Below, piece by piece: positions 1-5,376 of a DNA stretch of 11,744 bases. The stretch comes from Rhizobiaceae bacterium. GTDB taxonomy: Bacteria; Pseudomonadota; Alphaproteobacteria; Rhizobiales; Rhizobiaceae. The notes below the pieces were generated by a model. That model had not been told where the DNA came from. It saw nothing but the letters and a program-made list of their open reading frames with translations, and did no database searches. The position numbers and the translations under genes were made by a program. The first letter of the stretch is position 1; every line of letters starts with the position of its first letter. The DNA lies in the NCBI GenBank assembly GCA_020696915.1, contig JAJFMR010000137.1, forward strand, positions 1-11,744. The letters run 5' to 3'.

Positions 1-2
1 CA

Positions 3-284
3 ACTGAGCTAAAGCGGCCGACCGCCGCGGGTGATAGCCGCATTGCCGCGCGAATTCAAGCGGCGCGCAGTCTCGAAGTCTCGAAGTCGCCGGGGATTGC
101 GGGGGGATGCCTCTTCGACTTGGCTTCCGCCGGAAATGGCTTCGTGATCGAAGCAAGCGCAAGGGAGGCCAAGGTGATCGGCGGTTCCAGGGCGCCCGAC
201 TCGCGACTGCCGTCCGCAGCGGCGATTTTCGGGACTTATACGGACCGGCTGGCATCGCTGTGGAGTCAAGCGCAGGTTGCCTGA
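3..284 (+). CDS. 3' end of an unidentified gene (5' truncated by window edge)
   Basis: A frame open from the left edge runs 93 codons to a TGA at 282-284. It has no start inside the window, so it would be the C-terminal part of a longer protein. The reading is protein-like: Ala/Arg-rich at first, then mixed hydrophobic and polar, ending in IFGTYTDRLASLWSQAQVA. By hand count about 70% of its third codon positions are G or C, a little below the genes to the right but consistent with coding. I do not recognise the family. A competing minus-strand frame (9-269) and the upstream extension of the next plus-strand frame look less protein-like. The stop lies 44 bp before the next start, so the two genes may be co-transcribed. 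The region could also be plain intergenic DNA. Confidence 0.4.
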   Translation, partial: TELKRPTAAGDSRIAARIQAARSLEVSKSPGIAGGCLFDLASAGNGFVIEASAREAKVIGGSRAPDSRLPSAAAIFGTYTDRLASLWSQAQVA

Positions 285-328
285 AGCGGCGGCTGCGGCT
301 AACGAAGGACTGCCGCCACATCAGCAGG

Positions 329-1615
329 ATGGAAAAAGATTTGGACGCGCTCGAAAAGGCGATCCGCAGTTCCTTCGAGAAGGGCAATGCCGAGGATCGC
401 GCCTATCGCGAAAAGGTGTATCGGTCGGCCTTTGCCGCGCTCGACCGTGCGATCCAGGCGAACCCCGGCATAACGGTCGAACGGGCGATCGGCCGCCGGC
501 GCGACCTTCAGGCCAAGATCGCGATCATCGAATCGGAGTTCCTGCCGGCAGTCCGCGCGGCCGCCGAGGCTCGGCGCGCGGAGCCGGTGGCAGAGGACGA
601 GCCGCCGCTGCCCGACCTCGGCCCGCCGCCCGACATTGGCTCGCCGGACGCTTTCCCGCCGCCACCCGGAGCGCCCGCCGACCTCGGCCACCCGGCCGGC
701 TACCCGCAGGCGGCCCCGGTCGCGTCGGCGCCGCCGGTCGAGCCTGCGGTACCCGCCGGCCGCGCTACCGCTGCACCCTTTGTGGAGCCCCCGGTTTCCC
801 GAGCCGCCGCGACGCCGCCGGAATTCGCTCCGGAACCCGTCATGGCGGACCACGCAGGCGCCGCCGCGACCGGCATCTCGCCGGAAATCGATGTCGGCGC
901 CGAGCGCCAGCCGCCGTTCGGCCGATCGGGCGAAATCGAGGACGTCGCACCCGATCGGAACGACGTCCGGGTCCGACAGGCACGCCGTTCCTACGGCCGG
1001 CTCATGCTGGCCGCCACCTTTCTGAGTGCGGTGGCCATCGGCGGCTGGTGGGCGTACCGGACGGGGCTCATCGGCTTTCCCGAAGACGGCGCCGTTCCCA
1101 ATCCGCCGCAGATCGTCGAGGACGAGGATTTCTCGCCCGGCGGAGACATCGTGCCGCCCCCGGTCACCGCCCAGTCGCCGCAGCGCAACTGGGTGAACGT
1201 CTTTTCCGCATCCGACGCTTCGCAGGTCGGCACGCCCGCCGGCGCGGCCGCCGAGGTGCAGGAGGACGAGTCCGGCACTTTCCTGCGCGTGCGCTCGGGC
1301 GGCGACGCGGTGATCTTCGATGTCGGCCAGGGGGTGCTGGAACAGATCGCCGGCCGGAAGGCGGTGTTCGACATCGTTGCGCGGGCCGCCGAGGGCAAGG
1401 AGACCCAGATCTCGGTCGACTGCAACTTCGGCGAACTCGGCGACTGCGGCCGCAAGCGCTATGAGGTCGGATACGAGAAGAGCGAGTATCTGTTCGAGGT
1501 CGACCTTCCGGAAAACCGGCCGGGCGCGGCCGGGTCGATCGCCGTCAACTCCGATTTCGACAACCAGGGCAAGGCCGTCGACATCTACGAGATCCGCGTG
1601 TCGGTCGTGGAATAG
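329..1615 (+). CDS. Unknown single-pass membrane protein with Pro/Ala-rich linker and C-terminal beta-rich domain
   Basis: The protein is 428 aa. Residues 1-85 form a charged, helical N-terminal region (MEKDLDALEKAIRSSFEKG onward). Residues 86-200 are a low-complexity Pro/Ala linker with acidic patches. One hydrophobic segment, about 224-243 (RLMLAATFLSAVAIGGWWAY), follows basic residues RQARR, so the N-terminal half is predicted cytoplasmic and the C-terminal half periplasmic. Residues 287-428 alternate polar and hydrophobic positions like a beta-sandwich and contain only two cysteines (C365, C373), a plausible disulfide. The ATG at 329 is chosen because the open frame upstream of it (from 107) is Arg-rich and overlaps the preceding coding frame. 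The Shine-Dalgarno is weak (AGCAGG directly before ATG). The stop is 3 bp from the stop of the convergent ligase gene. I do not recognise the family. The beta domain could bind carbohydrate or peptidoglycan, but that is a guess from fold-like patterning. Confidence 0.8.
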   Translation: MEKDLDALEKAIRSSFEKGNAEDRAYREKVYRSAFAALDRAIQANPGITVERAIGRRRDLQAKIAIIESEFLPAVRAAAEARRAEPVAEDEPPLPDLGPPPDIGSPDAFPPPPGAPADLGHPAGYPQAAPVASAPPVEPAVPAGRATAAPFVEPPVSRAAATPPEFAPEPVMADHAGAAATGISPEIDVGAERQPPFGRSGEIEDVAPDRNDVRVRQARRSYGRLMLAATFLSAVAIGGWWAYRTGLIGFPEDGAVPNPPQIVEDEDFSPGGDIVPPPVTAQSPQRNWVNVFSASDASQVGTPAGAAAEVQEDESGTFLRVRSGGDAVIFDVGQGVLEQIAGRKAVFDIVARAAEGKETQISVDCNFGELGDCGRKRYEVGYEKSEYLFEVDLPENRPGAAGSIAVNSDFDNQGKAVDIYEIRVSVVE

Positions 1616-1618
1616 CGT

Positions 1619-3217
1619 TCAGTCGAGCAGCGCCTGCAGCGTCTCGAGGCGGTCGGCCTCGCTCGGCGGCTTGTCCCAGCGTAGCCTCGAAATGCGCGGA
1701 AAGCGCATCGCTACGCCGGATTTGTGCCGGGTCGATCGGTTCAGCCCCTCGAAGGCCACTTCGAGCACCAGGCCCTCGCTTTTGTCGGCACGCACCGAGC
1801 GCACTGGCCCGAACCGCTCGACCGTGTTGTCGCGCACATATTTGTCGATCTGCCGGAGCTCCTCGTCGGTAAAACCGAAATAGGCCTTGCCGACCGGCAC
1901 CAGCTCTTCCTCCCCTTCGGGCCCCGCCCAGACGCCGAACGTATAGTCGGAATAGAAGCTCGACCGCTTGCCGTGCCCGCGCTGCGCGTACATCAGCACC
2001 GCGTCCACGGTGTGCGGATCGCGCTTCCACTTGAACCAGGGACCCTTTGGCCGCCCCGCCACATAAGTCGAATCGAGCCGCTTCAGCATCACCCCTTCAA
2101 TGACCGGGTGCGGCGGGTTCATGCGCATCTGGTCGAGGGCCTGCCAGTCCTCGAACGCGGCGAGCGGCGACAGGTCGAAGCGGCTCGGGTCGAGTCCCGC
2201 CACGAAGGCTTCGAGGGCGTTGCGCCGCTCCGTGAAGGGCAGGCCTCGCAGGTCCTCCTCGCCGCGTTGCAGGAGGTCGTAGCAGCGCATGAAGGCCGGA
2301 TAGGCCCGGGCGACCTTCGGCGAGACGCTTTTGCGGTTCAGCCGCTGCTGCAGGTCCGAAAAGGTACCGGTCGCAACGGAGGGATCGCCGACCAGGAGTT
2401 CACCGTCGAGCGCGCCCGAAAAATCCATGGCCTCCACGAGGTCGGGAAAGGCGCGCGAAATGTCGTCGCCGGTGCGCGAATAGAGCCGCCTTACTCCGCC
2501 CTCCGATACCGCCTGGACCCGGATCCCGTCCCATTTCCATTCCGCGGCATAGTCGGCCGGGTCCAGTTTCGCCAGATCGCTCTCCTCGAGCGCATTGGAC
2601 AGCATGACCGGCCGGAACAGGGCAAACGCGGTCCTGCGCGGCCTGTCCGCCCTGCCTTCGAGCCAGGCGAACAGGCCCTCGTAGGGCGGCGCCAGCCCGT
2701 GCCAGAGTTCCTCTATCGAGGCGACGTCCTGCTGTCCGAGGTCGGCCAGCGCCTGCTTGGCGAGGCGCGCCGAGACGCCGACCCGCAAGCCCCCGGTTAC
2801 CAGCTTGATGATGGCGTAGCGGGCGTTGGTGCCGGCGCTGTCGAGCAGACCGGCCAGCACGTGCGGCCCGTCGGAGCGGCTCGCCGACTGCAGCCTGCGG
2901 ACGACTTCGGCAAGCGTGGGCCCGGGCCGACCGGAAGCCGGCTCCGGCGCCGGCCAGACCAGCGAAACCGTCTCGGCGAGATCGCCGACATAGTCGTAGG
3001 AATAATTGAACAGCACCGGATCCACCCGCTCCGCCACCAGCGCGCGCAGCATGGCCGGTTTCACCGCGGTGATCGCCAGATCGCCGGTGATCGCGGCGAG
3101 TGCCAGCCCCCGGTCGGGGTCCTCGACACTGCCGAAATGGTCGACGAGCAGCTTCAGCTTGCCGTTGCGCGACGGCGTCAGAACCAGCCGGTCGAGGAGT
3201 TCCGCAAAGCGCTGCAT
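1619..3217 (-). CDS. ATP-dependent DNA ligase of the ligase-associated (cisplatin-response) repair cluster
   Basis: This 532-aa enzyme seals DNA nicks through a lysyl-AMP intermediate. All nucleotidyltransferase motifs are visible: motif I KWDG at 228-231 with K228 as the adenylated lysine, Ia SRTGDDIS at 247-254, III DGEL at 271-274, IIIa FMRCYDLL at 309-316, IV EGVMLKR at 374-380, V WFKWKRD at 394-400, and the OB-domain motif RFPRISRLRWDK near 505-516. Residues 1-200 form the helical DNA-binding domain. Length and N-terminus (MQRFAELLDRLV) match the bacterial ligase-associated family rather than NHEJ LigD: there is no primase or phosphoesterase domain. It is the distal gene of a two-gene minus-strand arm behind the exonuclease, 47 bp downstream, with a good Shine-Dalgarno (GGAG, 5 nt before ATG). 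The catalytic set is intact. The family is very secure. The link to cisplatin-type damage is family knowledge, not read from sequence. Confidence 0.96.
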   Translation of the reverse strand: MQRFAELLDRLVLTPSRNGKLKLLVDHFGSVEDPDRGLALAAITGDLAITAVKPAMLRALVAERVDPVLFNYSYDYVGDLAETVSLVWPAPEPASGRPGPTLAEVVRRLQSASRSDGPHVLAGLLDSAGTNARYAIIKLVTGGLRVGVSARLAKQALADLGQQDVASIEELWHGLAPPYEGLFAWLEGRADRPRRTAFALFRPVMLSNALEESDLAKLDPADYAAEWKWDGIRVQAVSEGGVRRLYSRTGDDISRAFPDLVEAMDFSGALDGELLVGDPSVATGTFSDLQQRLNRKSVSPKVARAYPAFMRCYDLLQRGEEDLRGLPFTERRNALEAFVAGLDPSRFDLSPLAAFEDWQALDQMRMNPPHPVIEGVMLKRLDSTYVAGRPKGPWFKWKRDPHTVDAVLMYAQRGHGKRSSFYSDYTFGVWAGPEGEEELVPVGKAYFGFTDEELRQIDKYVRDNTVERFGPVRSVRADKSEGLVLEVAFEGLNRSTRHKSGVAMRFPRISRLRWDKPPSEADRLETLQALLD

Positions 3218-3267
3218 CAGCGCTCCGTTCCGCTCAGCATGCCCGGCACGGGGCTTGCCGTTGCCAT
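3217..3267 (-). other. 16-codon bridging ORF between exonuclease and ligase (possible translational coupler)
   Basis: A short frame starts with an ATG that shares a base with the exonuclease TGA (TGATG). It encodes MATASPVPGMLSGTER and ends with a TGA that shares a base with the ligase ATG (again TGATG). The ligase Shine-Dalgarno lies inside its last codons. If translated, it would carry terminating ribosomes from the exonuclease stop onto the ligase start. The peptide itself looks meaningless. Chance is possible over such a short distance. Confidence 0.25.
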
Positions 3268-4277
3268 CAGTCCCCCTCGTCCTCGTAGCCGACCAGGTTG
3301 AGCGGCCGTGCGGCGATGCCCTGCAACTCGCACCAGCGGACCAGCGCTTCCTCGCGGCCGTGCGTCACCCAGACTTCCGGCGCGCCGGTCTCGAGGATGG
3401 TGGCGGTCAGCTCGTCCCAGTCGGAATGGTCCGAGATGATCAGCGGAAGCTCGACGCCGCCCTGTCTGGCACGCTGGCGGATGCGCATCCAGCCGGACGC
3501 GAAGCACGACAGCGGGTCGGGAAAGCGCCGCGACCAGCGGTCGGCGAAGGCCGAGGGCGGTCCGACCACGATCGCTCCTGCGAAATCCCGCCTGGCGCCG
3601 GCTTCGACCGTGGCAGGCTCGAGGTCGCCGAGCTCGATCCCCTGGCTGCGGTAATAGTCGCAGAGCCTGGCCAGCGCGCCGTGGATGTAGATCGTCCCGT
3701 CGACGCCGGCGTCGCGGATCAGCCGGATGACCCGCTGCGCCTTACCGAGCGCATAGGCGCCGACGAGATGCGCACGCTCCGGAAACTGCCCGACGGATTT
3801 GACGAGCTTGCCGATCTCGATGCCGTCGGGCGGGTGGCGGAAGACGGGAAGGCCGAAGGTCGCTTCGGTGATGAACACGTCGCAGCCTATCGGCTCGAAG
3901 GAAACGCAGGTCGGGTCCGCGCGGCGCTTGTAGTCGCCCGAGGCGACGATCCTGGTGCCGCCATGCTCGACGGCGATCTGCGCCGAGCCGAGCACATGGC
4001 CGGCCGGATAAAAGGTGACGGCGACGCCGCCGATGCGCAGCGTTTCGCCGAGCCGGGCTGCCTCGGTCGTACCGGCGAAATCCTCTCCGCAGCGCAATGC
4101 CATTATATCGAGCGTCTGCCGGCTCGCCAGCACCGCGCCATGGCCCGGGCGGGCATGGTCGGAATGGCCGTGGGTGATCAGCGCCCGCGCCACCGGACGC
4201 ACGGGATCGATGAAGAAATCGCCGGGCGGGCAGTAGAGGCCCTCAGGTGCGGGACGGAGAAGGTCGCTGGCGCGCAT
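3267..4277 (-). CDS. Ligase-associated DNA damage response exonuclease (MBL-fold, beta-CASP)
   Basis: This 336-aa nuclease belongs to the SNM1/Pso2 and CPSF-73-like branch of the metallo-beta-lactamase fold and probably trims DNA ends before ligation. Metal ligands are complete: ITHGHSDH (H36, H38, D40, H41), PAGHVLGSAQ (H94) and SGDYKRR (D115). The beta-CASP signatures are also present: motif A acidic residue E138 in FITEATFG, motif B H284 in ISDHSDW, motif C H306 in VTHGREE. The N-terminus (LLRPAPEGLYCPPGD) matches the expected family start, so the ATG at 4277 is secure. No Shine-Dalgarno is visible upstream, and a TATCTA element sits 6 nt before the ATG, so the mRNA may be leaderless. It is the first gene of the minus-strand arm, with the ligase next, and is divergent from the methyltransferase 98 bp away. 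Polarity and substrate cannot be read from sequence. Confidence 0.95.
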   Translation of the reverse strand: MRASDLLRPAPEGLYCPPGDFFIDPVRPVARALITHGHSDHARPGHGAVLASRQTLDIMALRCGEDFAGTTEAARLGETLRIGGVAVTFYPAGHVLGSAQIAVEHGGTRIVASGDYKRRADPTCVSFEPIGCDVFITEATFGLPVFRHPPDGIEIGKLVKSVGQFPERAHLVGAYALGKAQRVIRLIRDAGVDGTIYIHGALARLCDYYRSQGIELGDLEPATVEAGARRDFAGAIVVGPPSAFADRWSRRFPDPLSCFASGWMRIRQRARQGGVELPLIISDHSDWDELTATILETGAPEVWVTHGREEALVRWCELQGIAARPLNLVGYEDEGD

Positions 4278-4375
4278 GAAGCCTAGATAAGCAACTATTT
4301 TCCGTGGGAAAGCCTGTTGAATTTGCCGGGAAGTTGGGTCATTGAGCGCTTCCCGCCAGAACCGGCTCCCCAGAC
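4278..4375. promoter_or_regulatory. Shared divergent control region between exonuclease and methyltransferase, with a 13-bp inverted repeat
   Basis: These 98 bp separate two divergent starts and are more AT-rich than their surroundings. On the minus strand, TATCTA (plus positions 4284-4289) resembles a -10 hexamer and TTTCCC (4306-4311) is a weak -35 with a 16-bp spacer, which would place transcription initiation at or next to the exonuclease ATG. A perfect inverted repeat, TTTCC-GTG-GGAAA (4299-4311), covers the spacer and -35, a typical repressor position. No GTTC-N7-GTTC (alphaproteobacterial LexA) match was found. No strong promoter is obvious for the plus-strand direction. The promoter is an inference and the inverted repeat is seen directly. 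Confidence 0.35.
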
Positions 4376-5218
4376 ATGAAACCCTTCGTCACCTCTTCGG
4401 GCGACTTCATTGCCGACCGCCGCGCCGAATATGCCGAGATGCTCTTTGCGTCCCTCGGCGAGTTCCACGAGGCCGCCGGCGCTGCCGACGCCGCGGCGGA
4501 AGCCTGGCGGACGGTGCAGCGACTTGATCCGCCGGATCATCCGGGTGCGGCGCTGAAGCTCGAACTGGCCGGCCATGCGCCGGCGGCAGACACGACATCC
4601 GGTGCCTTCGTCGAGACGCTTTTCGACCGGTACGCCGAGACGTTCGATGCCGTCCTGGTCCGCAAGCTTTCCTATAGCGCACCGGAGCTCATGGCCAGGG
4701 CACTCCTGGCCCAGCGCGACAATTTCGGACTGGCGGTTGACCTCGGCTGCGGCACCGGCCTGATGGGAGAGCATCTGCGCTCCTGTTGCCGCCGGCTGGA
4801 GGGGGTAGACATTTCGGCTGCGATGCTGCGCAAGGCCAGGGAGAGGAAGCTGTACGACCGGCTGGTCAAGGCCGACCTCCAGTCCTGGTCCCATGACGGT
4901 GAACCCGCCGACCTCGTCACCGCAGCCGACGTTTTTGTCTATGTCGGGGCACTCGACCGCTTGATGAACAAGGTGGCCGGCATGCTTGCCGCGGGCGGTC
5001 TCTTTGCCTTCTCGGTGGAGCGGCTGCCCGGCGAGGACGGCTTTGCCCTGCAGGCCACGAGGCGCTATGCGCATTCGCCGGCCTATGTGACCAGTTGTCT
5101 GGTGGAAAGCGGGCTGTCGCTGCTGTCGCTCGAGACGGGGATCATCAGGCAGGATCGCGGCGCGGCCGTCGAAGGCCTGATCGTGGTGGCGATGCGCCGC
5201 GGCGGCGGCTTGCGGTGA
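4376..5218 (+). CDS. Class I SAM-dependent methyltransferase with N-terminal TPR-like region (COG4976-like)
   Basis: This is a 280-aa soluble protein. Residues about 16-66 form helices resembling a degenerate tetratricopeptide unit (EYAEMLFASLGEFHEAAGAA, then AAEAWRTVQRLDP). They are followed by FDRYAETFDAVLVRKLSY, typical of the predicted TPR-containing methyltransferases of COG4976. The Rossmann SAM site is clear: motif I VDLGCGTGLMG at 121-131, acidic D145 in GVDIS at the end of strand 2, D185 in ADVFVYVG as motif IV, and LAAGGLFAFSVE at 204-215 as strand 5. No DNA-methyltransferase NPPY/DPPY or PC motif is present, so the substrate is more likely a small molecule or protein; it is unknown. 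The ATG at 4376 has little Shine-Dalgarno support. The gene sits inside the ligase/exo/helicase/PdeM cluster, divergent from the exonuclease and upstream of the helicase on the same strand. It could be a functional member of the cluster or a bystander. Confidence 0.88.
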   Translation: MKPFVTSSGDFIADRRAEYAEMLFASLGEFHEAAGAADAAAEAWRTVQRLDPPDHPGAALKLELAGHAPAADTTSGAFVETLFDRYAETFDAVLVRKLSYSAPELMARALLAQRDNFGLAVDLGCGTGLMGEHLRSCCRRLEGVDISAAMLRKARERKLYDRLVKADLQSWSHDGEPADLVTAADVFVYVGALDRLMNKVAGMLAAGGLFAFSVERLPGEDGFALQATRRYAHSPAYVTSCLVESGLSLLSLETGIIRQDRGAAVEGLIVVAMRRGGGLR

Positions 5219-5259
5219 AACGAAGCAGGATGCGCGTTCTGCCGTAGCTTCCTGTTTCA
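5216..5259 (+). other. Imperfect hairpin at the methyltransferase stop, in the methyltransferase-helicase spacer
   Basis: TGAAAC (5216-5221, containing the methyltransferase stop) can pair with GTTTCA (5254-5259). Inside it, GAA and GCAG (5222-5228) can pair with TTC (5249-5251) and CTGC (5239-5242) with bulges. There is no U-tract on either strand, so it is not a classical intrinsic terminator. It may attenuate or process the transcript, or be fortuitous. The rest of the spacer (5260-5376) shows no clear promoter, Shine-Dalgarno or repeat. Confidence 0.25.
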
Positions 5260-5376
5260 ATCGGGGGCGATCCCACCTTTCCGTCCGATGCAGCGAAGCC
5301 GCAACCGGCGCTTTCGATCCCGTTTTGTTCCAGATACCGCTTGGCGTTCGCCCGTCCTCGCGCTACCTCTCGGCAC

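Noticed and set aside
107..328. N-terminal extension of the membrane-protein gene to 107
   Set aside because: The extension is Arg/Lys-rich and lies over a more protein-like partial frame; the ATG at 329 begins the regular helical region.
1724..3301. 525-aa plus-strand frame opposite the ligase gene
   Set aside because: It is antisense to a ligase with all catalytic motifs, the product is His/Arg/Gln-rich with no recognisable domain, and long antisense frames are expected at this GC content.
3006..4286. 426-aa plus-strand frame opposite the exonuclease
   Set aside because: Antisense to a complete beta-CASP nuclease; composition typical of a shadow frame.
4295..5260. 321-aa minus-strand frame opposite the methyltransferase
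   Set aside because: The plus strand carries intact SAM-binding motifs. The minus frame has no domain and would occupy the divergent control region.
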